In this document: positions 54,796 to 63,915 of the stretch, piece by piece | How the letters are laid out: each line of letters opens with the position of its first letter | How positions within the stretch are numbered: position 1 is the stretch's first letter | NCBI RefSeq assembly: GCF_000300515.1 | Contig: NZ_AMSI01000001.1 | Coordinates: 62,001 to 126,000, forward strand | From: Nitratireductor indicus C115 | GTDB lineage: Bacteria; Pseudomonadota; Alphaproteobacteria; Rhizobiales; Rhizobiaceae | DNA length: 64,000 bases | Direction of reading: 5' to 3' | Made by a program: the position numbers and the translations under genes | Notes under the pieces: generated by a model | Seen by the model: the letters and a program-made list of their open reading frames with translations, nothing else | Database searches by the model: none | Told to the model about the DNA's origin: nothing

Positions 54796-55599
54796 TTAAG
54801 AACGGTCACGCCGTGCCGTCAGCTTGCGGCGGTAAAGAAGGGAGCGGGCAAGCTTCACGCCTTGCAGAACATTGCCCCACAGCGACCGCAACATCCTGCG
54901 GTTCTTGCGCAGTCTTTCGCGGTCCTGTTCGAGAATGGAGCCGCCGAGATTCTGACTGGCTTCCTCCACGGTGTTGGGCTCCGTCGACCACACACGAATG
55001 GAAAACTCCCAGGGGTGGGAAAGGTCTTCGTCGATGGCCCTGAAAATGCGCCGGCGGGCAAGGAGAGCTCGTGCGGCTTGCGCTCCGATCAGATAGGCGA
55101 CGGCACCTGAAGCCGGATATTTATGCGCCACTGCGGTGGTGGCGCCGATCTGCAGCGAGGCGACGACGGTTTTCGGCCTGTAGTCGAAGAACTTCACCAC
55201 ATCCCAGTCGTCCGGACGGGCAGTCAAGTCCCGCATCGATGCGAGGAGGCGGGCTCTGTCGAGCACGCGGAAATCGTCTTCGAGAACCAGCGCATAGTCC
55301 AGGCCGCTTTCCACAAAGGCGCGCCAGATGCGTCTATGACCTGCATAAACGGCGATTTCTCCCGGTGTCAGGGACCGTTTGTGCAGAAGAACATTCATGA
55401 GGCTCGAATAATGTTTGTCGAGCGCGGGGTCGGTCTTGCGGTAACCCTCGATGAAGCGCCAAGGGACCGAAAGTGCGGTCACTTCGGTTTCCGCATGCCT
55501 GCGCCTTGCGCTTCCCTCCTCATCCACAGTGAGGATGAAGGCACCGATCCGCGCGCCCGCTAAGGGAGCATCGCTGGCTTTCTGGCTGCTGCCGGTCAT
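54796..55599 (-). CDS. Glycosyltransferase family 25 protein
   Basis: A 267-residue GT25-type enzyme (LPS/oligosaccharide galactosyl- or glucosyltransferase group). It has GAFILTVDEEGSARRR near the N-terminus, LTPGEIAVYAGHRRIWRAFVESGLDYALVLEDDF with the metal-binding EDD (residues 107-109), and a basic C-terminal stretch (RKLTARRDRS). The start overlaps the stop of the MurF-like gene. The open frame continues upstream, but that part belongs to the neighbouring gene. It probably adds a sugar to a surface glycan. Confidence 0.88.
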   Translation of the reverse strand: MTGSSQKASDAPLAGARIGAFILTVDEEGSARRRHAETEVTALSVPWRFIEGYRKTDPALDKHYSSLMNVLLHKRSLTPGEIAVYAGHRRIWRAFVESGLDYALVLEDDFRVLDRARLLASMRDLTARPDDWDVVKFFDYRPKTVVASLQIGATTAVAHKYPASGAVAYLIGAQAARALLARRRIFRAIDEDLSHPWEFSIRVWSTEPNTVEEASQNLGGSILEQDRERLRKNRRMLRSLWGNVLQGVKLARSLLYRRKLTARRDRS

Positions 55600-56966
55600 G
55601 GCTTCTGCTCTTCGGCTGCATCCTGGGGCTGTCGCCTGCGTCTGGAGAACCAGGCCTTGCGCCGTTCCTTGCGGCGCATTTTGGCATGCTCCTCGAAGGG
55701 CACTTCCACCTTGCCGCATTGCAGGCAGTTCATGCTCAGGCCGCAATATTGCTCCCAGCACCGCACCTCGTGTGTCCAGGCAAGGCCGATCCGCTCCAGA
55801 TGGGAATTGCGCGCACCCTTGAGCAGGATCAGTTCGTCCGCCCTTGCGGTTTCCTTGATATAGTCGGCGGCTTCCTTCGTCGTTGTGAAACCTTTGTAGG
55901 TTCCGTTCGCGCGCTCGTCCTCGGTTGCCGGTGCGCGGTGAATATTGTCTCCCACGAAGATCACCTGATCGGCCGCTTCCCGCGACAGTTCGTAAGCGAT
56001 CCGGTATGGCTTTTTCGGGTTGCCCGCATAGTCGGCGATATGCCCGATGACGGACCTCTTGTAGGGGGCCTCTATCGCCCCAAGCGTGGCAATCGCGGCG
56101 GGAATGCTTTCGTTGGGAGCTTTCACCGTATCCATGATGAAGGTGGGGCCATTCATGGTTTTCAGTATTCCGCATCGGTCCCACAGCGGGGCGAGTGTCG
56201 CGAACCTTTCGAGAAGCATTTCAGGATCGAGGCCAAGCTCCATGGCCGTGGCGAAACTCGCGGTAACCGCAAGCCAGAAATCCTTGCTGGGATAGGGCGT
56301 GAGGATTTCGTATGTCCCCTGAGCGCAGCGAATGGTGACACGAAGCGGATCGGGGTAGGCGACGTGCGATTGCATGACCCGATAATCGGCATCTTCCGCC
56401 CAGCCGAAGGTGACGATGCGGGCTCTGGTGCGTTCGCGCATGCTCATGACATGCGGATCGTCCGCATTGAGCACGGCCAGGCCGTTTTCCGGCAAAACCT
56501 CGACCAGCTTGCCTTTTTCTGCGGAGACCGTCTCACGATTGCGGAAGGCGGAGTAATGTTCGAGGCCCACCTTGGTGACGACGGCAATGTCAGGCCGAAG
56601 GAGCCTGGCCATCGGTGCCATGCTTCCAATGGTCGTCACGCCGACTTCCGCAACCAGAAACCGGGTGTCCGGCGGTGTGCTGTTGATCGTCCCGGGAAGT
56701 TTCAGAAGCGTGTTGAACTGGATCTGGGAATGCACCTTTCCCGCGCCCTTAAGAAGATGGTCGAGGATCGAGGCCGTCGTGGATTTTCCCGAGCTTCCGG
56801 TGATGCCGATAACCCGTGCCTGGAGGCTCCTCCGGTTGATGTGGGCAATGCGCAACAGGGCGAAGGCGCGCAGTTTCTCAGACAGGGGCTTGAGCCCATA
56901 GCGCCGACGCCACGGCCTGGACCTGTCTTTCAATTGCTCGAAAATCCTCGGAAAGCTTGTGCCCAA
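55596..56966 (-). CDS. Mur ligase family protein (MurF-like) with cysteine-rich C-terminal tail
   Basis: An ATP-dependent amide-bond ligase fold, 456 residues from a TTG start preceded by GGGGG at 6 bases, 25 bases after the GT32 stop. It has the P-loop GITGSSGKST (53-62), VTKVGLEHYSAF and NADDP of the middle domain. Instead of the usual DxYNANP of MurE/MurF it has MDTVKAPNES, so the substrate is probably not the canonical muropeptide. The C-terminal tail carries Cys403, Cys408, Cys414 and Cys417 (C-x4-C-x5-C-x2-C), a possible zinc knuckle, then a strongly basic stretch. Between two glycosyltransferases it may ligate an amino acid to a surface glycan. Confidence 0.8.
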   Translation of the reverse strand: MGTSFPRIFEQLKDRSRPWRRRYGLKPLSEKLRAFALLRIAHINRRSLQARVIGITGSSGKSTTASILDHLLKGAGKVHSQIQFNTLLKLPGTINSTPPDTRFLVAEVGVTTIGSMAPMARLLRPDIAVVTKVGLEHYSAFRNRETVSAEKGKLVEVLPENGLAVLNADDPHVMSMRERTRARIVTFGWAEDADYRVMQSHVAYPDPLRVTIRCAQGTYEILTPYPSKDFWLAVTASFATAMELGLDPEMLLERFATLAPLWDRCGILKTMNGPTFIMDTVKAPNESIPAAIATLGAIEAPYKRSVIGHIADYAGNPKKPYRIAYELSREAADQVIFVGDNIHRAPATEDERANGTYKGFTTTKEAADYIKETARADELILLKGARNSHLERIGLAWTHEVRCWEQYCGLSMNCLQCGKVEVPFEEHAKMRRKERRKAWFSRRRRQPQDAAEEQKP

Positions 56967-56991
56967 ACATGTCCCCCGTGGTTTTGCCCTC

Positions 56992-57702
56992 TCAGCGCAC
57001 TTTCTTCGCGGCTCGCAGGCGCTTACGCGCCTTCGATGCGTAAAGGTTGCGCCTGATCTCGGCGATCCGGTCGAAAACGGAGGCAAATTCATAGGCGCCG
57101 GTCGTCTCGCCAAAGGTCTGATGCGCATAGATCTTGCCCGGGCCATTGTATCTCCGCCCGGTGAAATGCTCGGGAATGAGGACATGCGAAGGCCAGATCA
57201 CGATATCGGGCTGATGCTTCTCGATGAGTTCGGCCACGAACAGGTTTCCTGTCTGGCGCCATGGATGATCGAGCTCCGCAGGGGGCACTTTTTCCAGAAT
57301 ACTCAGGATCAGTTCGAGAAAAGGGTGCTGTGGTGCAGCAGCAACAATAGGCGCGACAAGTTGTCCGCGCATGAATTCATTCTCGTAAACCGTATAGAGC
57401 GTGCCGTTATCGTCAAACAGTTCATCTATAGGGTGAATGCATATACTGTCGGCGCCGGCCATATAACCGCCGTCGGTAAACAATATTTCATACCGTAAGA
57501 GATCTGCGGCGCCGGCATACCATCCGCGTTTCATATATTCATCGATCTGGCGACGGGTCCGGAAGTCTCCGCTTTCCAGAAACGCGTTGTCGTAAAGCGT
57601 GTAATCCCAGTCCGGATGGCGTTCCACCCAGCTGCGCATCCACGCTTCCGGCGCCCGCTTTGGGCCTATCCAGATATGTCCCAGTCGTCTGGGAATTCTC
57701 AT
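56992..57702 (-). CDS. Glycosyltransferase (GT32/Gly_transf_sug-like)
   Basis: A 236-residue protein. It has IPRRLGHIWIGP near the N-terminus, HPDWDYTLYDN, then ADLLRYEILFTDGGYMAGADSI. This is the GT32 sugar-binding region, in which the usual Asp-x-Asp is Gly-Ala-Asp (residues 83-85). The first acidic residue of the metal motif is therefore missing, and activity or metal dependence may differ. First of three envelope genes in this cluster. Confidence 0.82.
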   Translation of the reverse strand: MRIPRRLGHIWIGPKRAPEAWMRSWVERHPDWDYTLYDNAFLESGDFRTRRQIDEYMKRGWYAGAADLLRYEILFTDGGYMAGADSICIHPIDELFDDNGTLYTVYENEFMRGQLVAPIVAAAPQHPFLELILSILEKVPPAELDHPWRQTGNLFVAELIEKHQPDIVIWPSHVLIPEHFTGRRYNGPGKIYAHQTFGETTGAYEFASVFDRIAEIRRNLYASKARKRLRAAKKVR

Positions 57703-57886
57703 GCGGCCCTCCCCAAAAGGCCGTTTATTGATTTACGGGGACTCCTAAACGATCGGGCGTTGTTTAGCCAGCGCGGATCGTTGCCAGGTTCGATAAAGGG
57801 TCGTCGGAAAATGCCTGCGACATTTGCGGTCATTGTTGGACTGCCGGTTGCAGGGATAATTTCTGCATCCTCCAGTGGAGCCAGCC

Positions 57887-58402
57887 ATGCCTGTCGATCG
57901 TCCGATAACGCTGCCGAATTCGCATGCGCAGGTTCTTGCCCCTCCTGCCGAACTCGATTTCTTTCACACGCGCACGGTTCGGCTTGGACGGCCCGTTACG
58001 CCGCTCGAGGCGTGGAATGCGATGATGTCGCATCGCATGCCGCTCATGAAACTCGCCTTTCGTATCCGCGACACGATATCGGCGGCCTTCGGGGTCAAGC
58101 GGCTGGGCGGGTTCAGGAACAGGCGGGTGGAAGCCGTCAGCGTCGGCGACCGTCTGGACTTTTTTCTGGTCGAGGATGTTTCGCCGCACGCGCTCACCAT
58201 GACCGAGCGGGACCGCCATCTCGATGTCATGACCTGTGTCTCGACCGAAGGAGAAGAGGTGACGATCACCTCTTCTGTAAAGACGCACAATGCTTTCGGT
58301 CGGGCTTATATGGTTCCTGTTGGGTTGGCGCATCGGCTGATCGTGGCCAGAATGCTGGCACGCCTTCAGCGGGAGACGCTGGCTCGGCCTGCACCGGAAT
58401 GA
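57887..58402 (+). CDS. DUF2867 domain-containing protein
   Basis: A 171-residue protein starting at ATG with GGAG 6 bases upstream; an upstream GTG at 57875 is less likely. It shows DUF2867-like features: WNAMMSHRMPLMKLAFRIRDTISAAFG, and later DFFLVEDVSPHALTMTERDRHLDV. The family is related to SRPBCC-type small-ligand folds and has no fixed function. It is transcribed opposite to its neighbours and is followed by a terminator hairpin, so it is probably monocistronic. Confidence 0.8.
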   Translation: MPVDRPITLPNSHAQVLAPPAELDFFHTRTVRLGRPVTPLEAWNAMMSHRMPLMKLAFRIRDTISAAFGVKRLGGFRNRRVEAVSVGDRLDFFLVEDVSPHALTMTERDRHLDVMTCVSTEGEEVTITSSVKTHNAFGRAYMVPVGLAHRLIVARMLARLQRETLARPAPE

Positions 58403-58404
58403 AA

Positions 58405-58434
58405 GACCCGGCGCGATAGCCGGCCGGGTCTTCA
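58405..58434 (+). terminator. Terminator between the DUF2867 gene and dppF
   Basis: AAGACCCGG (58405-58413) pairs with CCGGGTCTT (58426-58434), followed by CATGTTTT. It sits between convergent stop codons and may serve both transcripts. Confidence 0.65.
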
Positions 58435-58487
58435 TGTTTTGGGTGTTCACGCGAATGCCAGGTGTCTCCACCTGGCTGCAAACCGCT

Positions 58488-59318
58488 TTACGCGGCGTTC
58501 TTTTTCGCCAGCCTCTTTCTGATGCTTTCCACGTCGGCGCGGGGCGTCGCCGCGAAGAGCGTCTTCGTATAGTCGTGCTGCGGGTTGGAGAAAACGGCAT
58601 CGCGCGTGCCGTATTCCACCGCCTCGCCGAAATACATCACCATCACCTCGTCGGCGATGTAGCGCACCACCGAAAGGTCGTGGCTGATGAAGACATAGGT
58701 GAGTGCAAACTCGTCCTGCAGATCCGCCAGAAGGTTCAGCACCTGCGCCTGCACCGACAGGTCGAGCGCGGAGACCGGCTCGTCCAGCACCAAAAGGGAG
58801 GGGTTGAGCATAAGCGCCCGCGCAATGGCGATACGCTGCCGCTGGCCTCCTGAGAACATGTGCGGATAGCGGTTGAAATGCTCGGGCTTCAGCCCAACCT
58901 TGGTCAGCATCGTCATGGCGCGATCGCGCCGCTCGGTGGCCGGCGTGTTCGAGTTGATGATGAGCGGCTCCATCAGGACATCGCCGATCTTCTGGCGCGG
59001 GTTCAGTGAACCATAGGGGTTCTGGAACACGATCTGCACCTTGCGGCGCATCTCCGGCGTCAGTCCGCCAGTCGTGATGTCCACCTGATGCCCGTCGATG
59101 AAAAGTTCGCCTGCGGTCGGCGCGTCGATCATGGTCAGGATGCGGGCCAGCGTGGACTTGCCGCAGCCCGATTCCCCCACGATGGCGAGCGTCTTGCCCT
59201 TCTCCACCTTGAGGCTGACGCCCTTCACAGCGTGTACGGTGCGTCCCTTGCCGAACATGCCGCCCGGCACGTGATAATCGCGAACGATATCCCTTGCTTC
59301 TAGAACGATCTCGCTCAT
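58488..59318 (-). CDS. dppF: Dipeptide ABC transporter ATPase (DppF family)
   Basis: A 276-residue ATPase. The start is the ATG overlapping the dppD stop. It has Walker A GESGCGKST, the oligopeptide-family FQNPYGSLNPRQ, signature FSGGQRQRIAIARAL and Walker B LLVLDEPVSALD. It is the last gene of dppABCDF; the importer takes up peptides into the cytosol. Confidence 0.95.
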   Translation of the reverse strand: MSEIVLEARDIVRDYHVPGGMFGKGRTVHAVKGVSLKVEKGKTLAIVGESGCGKSTLARILTMIDAPTAGELFIDGHQVDITTGGLTPEMRRKVQIVFQNPYGSLNPRQKIGDVLMEPLIINSNTPATERRDRAMTMLTKVGLKPEHFNRYPHMFSGGQRQRIAIARALMLNPSLLVLDEPVSALDLSVQAQVLNLLADLQDEFALTYVFISHDLSVVRYIADEVMVMYFGEAVEYGTRDAVFSNPQHDYTKTLFAATPRADVESIRKRLAKKNAA

Positions 59319-60169
59319 GCGCCTGCTCCCGTATAGGGCGTGTCGTCGATGGCAAAGTCCGAGATGGTCGGCAGCCGGTCGCCCGTCGCGTTGTCGGGCA
59401 GGGCCGAAAGCAGGGCCTTGGTATAGGGGTGCTTGGGCGCCTCGAACAGAGAGAGCACGTCCGCCTCCTCCATCTTGCGGCCCTTGTATTGCACCACCAC
59501 GCGGTCGGCCGTCTCGGCCACGACCCCCATATTGTGGGTGATCATGATCATCGCCATGTTTTGCTCCGCCTGAAGCCGCATCAGGAGATCGAGAATCTGC
59601 TTCTGGATCGTGACGTCGAGCGCCGTGGTGGGCTCGTCGGCGATCAGCAGCTTCGGATTGCAGGAAATCGCCATGGCGATCATGACGCGCTGACACTGGC
59701 CGCCGGACATCTGATGCGGAAAGTGGCCGAGCCGCTCCTCCGGATCGGGAATGCCGACAGCCTCGAGCAGTTCGACCGCGCGCCGTCGGGCCGCCTGTCC
59801 CCTGAGGCCCATATGTTGTCGCAGGGCCTCTTCGAGCTGGAAGCCGACCGTGAAACAAGGGTTCAGGCTGGCAATGGGCTCCTGGAAGATCATGGCGATA
59901 TCCTTGCCAATGATCTTGCGCCGTGCTGCCGGCGAGAGGCTCAGTATGTCGCGTCCGCCGAAGGTCATGCGGTCGGCTTTCACGGTCGCCGTCCACGGAA
60001 GAAGGCCCATCACGGCAAGCATCGAGACGGATTTGCCCGAGCCCGATTCTCCGACGATGGCCAGTACCTCGCCCTCGCTTACTGCAAGCGAGACGCCGTC
60101 GACGGCCCTGAGTGGACCGGCGGCGGTTTCGAAGGTGACGGTCAGGTTTTCGATTTCAAGCAGAGCCAT
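59315..60169 (-). CDS. dppD: Dipeptide ABC transporter ATPase (DppD family)
   Basis: A 284-residue ATPase with Walker [26 protein letters not shown], signature [15 protein letters not shown] and Walker [13 protein letters not shown]. The signature position usually Q-R is C-Q here, a conservative variant. It lies one base after dppC and overlaps dppF by 4 bases. Confidence 0.94.
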   Translation of the reverse strand: MALLEIENLTVTFETAAGPLRAVDGVSLAVSEGEVLAIVGESGSGKSVSMLAVMGLLPWTATVKADRMTFGGRDILSLSPAARRKIIGKDIAMIFQEPIASLNPCFTVGFQLEEALRQHMGLRGQAARRRAVELLEAVGIPDPEERLGHFPHQMSGGQCQRVMIAMAISCNPKLLIADEPTTALDVTIQKQILDLLMRLQAEQNMAMIMITHNMGVVAETADRVVVQYKGRKMEEADVLSLFEAPKHPYTKALLSALPDNATGDRLPTISDFAIDDTPYTGAGA

Positions 60170-60170
60170 G

Positions 60171-61079
60171 TCACGACCTCTTCAGCTTGGGATCGAGCGC
60201 GTCGCGCAGCCCGTCGCCCATCAGGTTGATGGCAAGCACGGTGATGAGAATGGCAAGACCGGGGAAGGTCACCACCCACCAGGCGCGCAGGATGAACTCG
60301 CGGGCTTCGGCCAGCATCGTGCCCCATTCCGGCGTTGGCGGCTGTGCGCCCATGCCGAGAAAGCCGAGAGCCGCCGCATCGAGGATCGCCGTCGAGAAGG
60401 AAAGTGCTGCCTGCACGATCAATGGCGCCGTGCAGTTCGGCAGGATCGTCTTGAACATCAACCGGAAATTGCCGGCCCCCGCCACGCGTGCAGCGGTCAC
60501 ATAGTCGCGGCTCTTCTCGCTCATCACCGCGGCGCGTGTCAGGCGCACATAGTGCGGTTGTTGCACGAGCGCGATGGCGATCATGGCATTGGTGAGGCCC
60601 GGCCCCAGCACCGCGACCAGCACAAGGGCCAGAAGCAGGGAAGGGAAGGCCAGGATGATGTCCATCAGCCGGGTGATGACCGTGTCGATCCAGCCGCGGA
60701 AATAGCCCGCCACAGTGCCGATCACGATGCCCGTGGTCAGCGCCAGAAGCGTGACAACCACACCGATGAAGAGCGAATAGCGGGCGCCATAAAGCAGGCG
60801 GGAGAGAATATCCCGGCCCACGGCGTCCGTGCCCAGCAGGTAGGCGGCGCGCCCGCCATCCTCCCAGAAGGGTGGCACGAGGATCGCGTCGCGATACTGG
60901 GCGTTATAGGGGTGCGGTGCGATCACGGGCGCGGCCAGCGCCAGAAGCACCAGAACGACAAAGACCACGAGGCCGATGACCGCGCCCCGGTTTTCGGAAA
61001 AATAATACCAGAACTCGGCCAGGCGCGCGCGGCGCGATGGATCCTGCATTCTGGCGTTGGTGGAAGCCGTATCTGTCAT
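60171..61079 (-). CDS. dppC: Dipeptide ABC transporter permease (DppC family)
   Basis: A 302-residue membrane protein. The start ATG (MTDTASTNAR) is 11 bases after the dppB stop. It has the OppC_N-like first segment FSENRGAVIGLVVFVVLVLLALAAP, the motif GTDAVGRDILSRLLYGAR, and the permease loop with EKSRDYVTAARVAGAGNFRLMFKTILPN. Confidence 0.95.
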   Translation of the reverse strand: MTDTASTNARMQDPSRRARLAEFWYYFSENRGAVIGLVVFVVLVLLALAAPVIAPHPYNAQYRDAILVPPFWEDGGRAAYLLGTDAVGRDILSRLLYGARYSLFIGVVVTLLALTTGIVIGTVAGYFRGWIDTVITRLMDIILAFPSLLLALVLVAVLGPGLTNAMIAIALVQQPHYVRLTRAAVMSEKSRDYVTAARVAGAGNFRLMFKTILPNCTAPLIVQAALSFSTAILDAAALGFLGMGAQPPTPEWGTMLAEAREFILRAWWVVTFPGLAILITVLAINLMGDGLRDALDPKLKRS

Positions 61080-61090
61080 GATCGTCCTCC

Positions 61091-62095
61091 TCAGTGCCGG
61101 ATACGCGGGTTGATGAGGCCGTAGAGCAGATCGACGGCAAGGTTCACCAGCATGATGACGCCGGCGATGATGAGCAGGCCGCTCTGGATCACCGGGTAAT
61201 CGCGCTTGAACACGGAATCGACCATCCACTTGCCGACGCCCGGCCAGGAGAAGATCGTTTCGGTGAGGATGGCGCCGGCAAGCATGACGCCCACCTGAAG
61301 ACCGATCGTGGTGATGACGGGGATCATCGCGTTACGCAAGGCATGGATGCCGACCACTCTGAAGGGCGAGAGGCCCTTGGCGCGGGCCGTGCGCACGTAA
61401 TCCTCGCTCAGCACCTCAAGCATGGCAGAGCGCGTCTGGCGCGCGATCACCGCAAGCGGGATCGTGCCGAGCACGATCGAAGGCAGGATGAGATGCGACA
61501 GTGCGGAGGTAAAGGCGCCCGACTGTCCCGAAAGCAGCGAGTCGATCAGCATGAAGCCTGTGACGGGCGGGAAATAGTAAAGAAGCGAGATACGCCCTGA
61601 GACGGGTGTCCAGCCCAGCGTTCCGGAGAACAGGATGATGAGCAGGAGGCCCCACCAGAAGATGGGCATGGAGTAGCCCACGAGCGCGGTGCCCATGATC
61701 GTCTGGTCGAAGAACGAGCCGCGTTTGATCGCGGCGAAGACACCTGCCGGAACACCGATGATGATGGCGAGAAGCATCGCACAAAGCGACAGTTCCAGCG
61801 TAGCGGGGAAGAGCGTGAGGAAATCGTCGAGCACCGGGCGGCGCGTGACGATGGAGTTTCCGAAATCTCCGCTGAGCACGCCCGTCAGGTAATCGAAATA
61901 TTGAACCGGCAGGGGCCGGTCATATCCGAGCATCTGCTTGATCTGCTCATAGCGTTCGGGCGCCATCACGCGTTCTCCCGACATCAGCATCACCGGGTCG
62001 CCCGGCAGAACGCGGATGAAGGAAAATGCGATGATGGACACGCCGAGAAAAGTCGGAATGAGGACGGCCAGCCGTCCAAAGATAAATCGAAACAT
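61091..62095 (-). CDS. dppB: Dipeptide ABC transporter permease (DppB family)
   Basis: A 334-residue membrane protein. It begins MFRFIFGRLAVLIPTFLGVSIIAFSFIRVLPGDP, the DppB/OppB start, and has the permease loop LSEDYVRTARAKGLSPFRVVGIHALRNAMIPVIT. It is separated from dppA by an intercistronic region holding a dispersed repeat and a hairpin. Confidence 0.95.
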   Translation of the reverse strand: MFRFIFGRLAVLIPTFLGVSIIAFSFIRVLPGDPVMLMSGERVMAPERYEQIKQMLGYDRPLPVQYFDYLTGVLSGDFGNSIVTRRPVLDDFLTLFPATLELSLCAMLLAIIIGVPAGVFAAIKRGSFFDQTIMGTALVGYSMPIFWWGLLLIILFSGTLGWTPVSGRISLLYYFPPVTGFMLIDSLLSGQSGAFTSALSHLILPSIVLGTIPLAVIARQTRSAMLEVLSEDYVRTARAKGLSPFRVVGIHALRNAMIPVITTIGLQVGVMLAGAILTETIFSWPGVGKWMVDSVFKRDYPVIQSGLLIIAGVIMLVNLAVDLLYGLINPRIRH

Positions 62096-62116
62096 GGCGG
62101 GTTCGATCTCCGGCGT

Positions 62117-62220
62117 CTAGACCGGTTCACCGTTTCATGGAAACGCTGCCCCGTTCTATCTTTTTGTTTTTAGGCATTCATGCGGGCGTCAGGCGATTCC
62201 GTCCGACTGCAAAATGCTCT
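62117..62220 (-). repeat. Dispersed palindromic repeat, copy 3 (full length, 104 bp)
   Basis: On the minus strand it begins AGAGCATTTTGCAGTC and ends GGTCTAG. It contains the two hairpins of copy 2 (hairpin B core AGCGTTT-CCATG-AAACGGT). It lies inside the dpp operon between dppA and dppB, so it is part of the transcript. Confidence 0.85.
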
Positions 62221-62271
62221 GGAGGCTATCTCGTCTACAAAAGCGCCAACGAGCGGATAATGCAAACGAGA

Positions 62272-62291
62272 CGCGCCGGTCGCCCGGCGCG
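62272..62291 (-). other. Intercistronic hairpin after dppA
   Basis: CGCGCCGG/CCGGCGCG with loop TCGC, 28 bases after the dppA stop, followed on the minus strand by only a weak T-run. It fits mRNA stabilisation or partial termination that keeps the binding protein more abundant than the permeases. Confidence 0.6.
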
Positions 62292-62319
62292 CCTCCAGAT
62301 TGTCAGTCGGTAGGAGCGC

Positions 62320-63915
62320 TTATTCGGCCAGGTCGACGCCTTCGAAGGCGAAGTCGCCAAGCGGGCTCTGATGGAAGCCCTCGACCTCTTTGCGCATCGG
62401 CACGACCGACAGCGAATGGTCGATGGTCGCCCACGGCGCTTCACGCTTGAACACCACCTGTGCTTCCTCGTAGAGCTTCGTGCGCTCTGCCTGGTCCGTG
62501 GTGGTCTTGGCCTTCACGACGAGGTCGTTGAACTCCTCATTGCACCACTGGGCACGGTTGTTGCCACCGACGGCGTCACAGCCGAGCAGCGTGTGCAGGA
62601 AGTTGTCCGGATCGCCATTGTCGCCGGTCCAGCCCAGCATCACCGCGCCGTCGCGGTCCTTTGCCTTGGAGCGATCGAGATATTCCGCCCACTCATAGGT
62701 GACGATCTCGACATTGACGCCGATCTTGGCGAAATCCGCCTGAATGAGTTCGGCCGCCCGGCGTGCGTTCAGCATGTAGGGGCGCGCCACCGGCATTGCC
62801 CAGACCTTCATGGAGAGGTCCTTGACTCCAGCTTCTTCCAGCATCTTCTTTGCCGCTTCCGGATCGTAGGCATCGTCCTGAACGGCGTCGTTATAGGACC
62901 ACATCGTCGGCGGGATCGGGTTCTTGGCGGGCGTCGCCGCGCCCTGGAACACGGCATCGACGATCGCCTGCTTGTTGATTGCCATGTTCAGTGCCTTGCG
63001 CACCTCGACCTTGTCGAAGGGGGCCTGAGTGGTGTTGTAGGCGAGATAGGCCACGTTCAGGCCTTCCTGCTCCACCACCTTGAGGTTCTGGTCCTTCTTC
63101 ATGTCCTCGACATCGGCCGCATTCGGGAACGGCATCAGGTGGCATTCGCCGGCCTTCAGCTTCTGGTAGCGCACCGATGCGTCGGGCGTGATGGCGAACA
63201 CGAGATCATCGATCTTCTGCTTGCCGCCCCAATAGTCGTCATGCGCGCGATAGCGGATCACCGCGTCGGTCTGGTAGGCGACGAATTCGAAGGGGCCGGT
63301 GCCCAGCGGCTGCTGGTTCAGCATGTTCATCTTGCCGTCGGCGGCGAGCTTGTCGGTATATTCCTTCGACATGATGGAAGCGAAGGGCATGGCCAGATTG
63401 GCCAGGAACGGAGCTTCCTGCTGCTTCAGCTTGAAGCGCACGGTCATGTCGTCGACCTTCTCGATCGACTCGATGAGTTCAGGGAAACCCATGCCGTTGA
63501 AATATTCCCAGGCCGCACCAGCCACATACTGGTGCCAGGGATTGTCGGACTTGAGCTGGCGTTCGAACGAGAAGATCACGTCGTCCGCGTTGAGGTCACG
63601 CGACGGGGTGAAGAAATCGGTCGTCTGGAATTTCACGCCGGACCGCAGCTTGAACGTATATTCGAGCCCGTCATCGGAAATCTCCCAGCTCTCTGCAAGA
63701 CCGGGCACGGTCTCGGTCGTTCCCGGCTTGAACTCGAGCAGGCGATTGTAAACCGTGTGCGCCGCCGCGTCGAAAGTCGTTCCCGCAGTGTAGAGGCTCG
63801 GATCGAAGCCTTCCGGCGATCCTTCCGAACAATAGACGAAGGTTTTCGCGCTCGCCGCACCGCTGATCACCGTGGCGGCCAGAAGCGTGGCCGCAAGCGT
63901 CAGTGTCTTTTTCAT
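62320..63915 (-). CDS. dppA: Dipeptide ABC transporter substrate-binding protein (DppA family)
   Basis: A 531-residue family 5 solute-binding protein. The signal peptide (residues 1-23) ends at ASA before KTFVYCSEGSPEGFDPSLYTAG. Later blocks are VPGLAESWEISDDGLEYTFKLR and LNMAINKQAIVDAVFQGAATPAKN, typical of dipeptide binders. It also has the conserved WTGDNGDPDNFLHTLLGCDAV near the C-terminus. It is the first gene of the operon. The 85 bases upstream to the window edge hold its promoter; no motif was decisive. Confidence 0.95.
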   Translation of the reverse strand: MKKTLTLAATLLAATVISGAASAKTFVYCSEGSPEGFDPSLYTAGTTFDAAAHTVYNRLLEFKPGTTETVPGLAESWEISDDGLEYTFKLRSGVKFQTTDFFTPSRDLNADDVIFSFERQLKSDNPWHQYVAGAAWEYFNGMGFPELIESIEKVDDMTVRFKLKQQEAPFLANLAMPFASIMSKEYTDKLAADGKMNMLNQQPLGTGPFEFVAYQTDAVIRYRAHDDYWGGKQKIDDLVFAITPDASVRYQKLKAGECHLMPFPNAADVEDMKKDQNLKVVEQEGLNVAYLAYNTTQAPFDKVEVRKALNMAINKQAIVDAVFQGAATPAKNPIPPTMWSYNDAVQDDAYDPEAAKKMLEEAGVKDLSMKVWAMPVARPYMLNARRAAELIQADFAKIGVNVEIVTYEWAEYLDRSKAKDRDGAVMLGWTGDNGDPDNFLHTLLGCDAVGGNNRAQWCNEEFNDLVVKAKTTTDQAERTKLYEEAQVVFKREAPWATIDHSLSVVPMRKEVEGFHQSPLGDFAFEGVDLAE

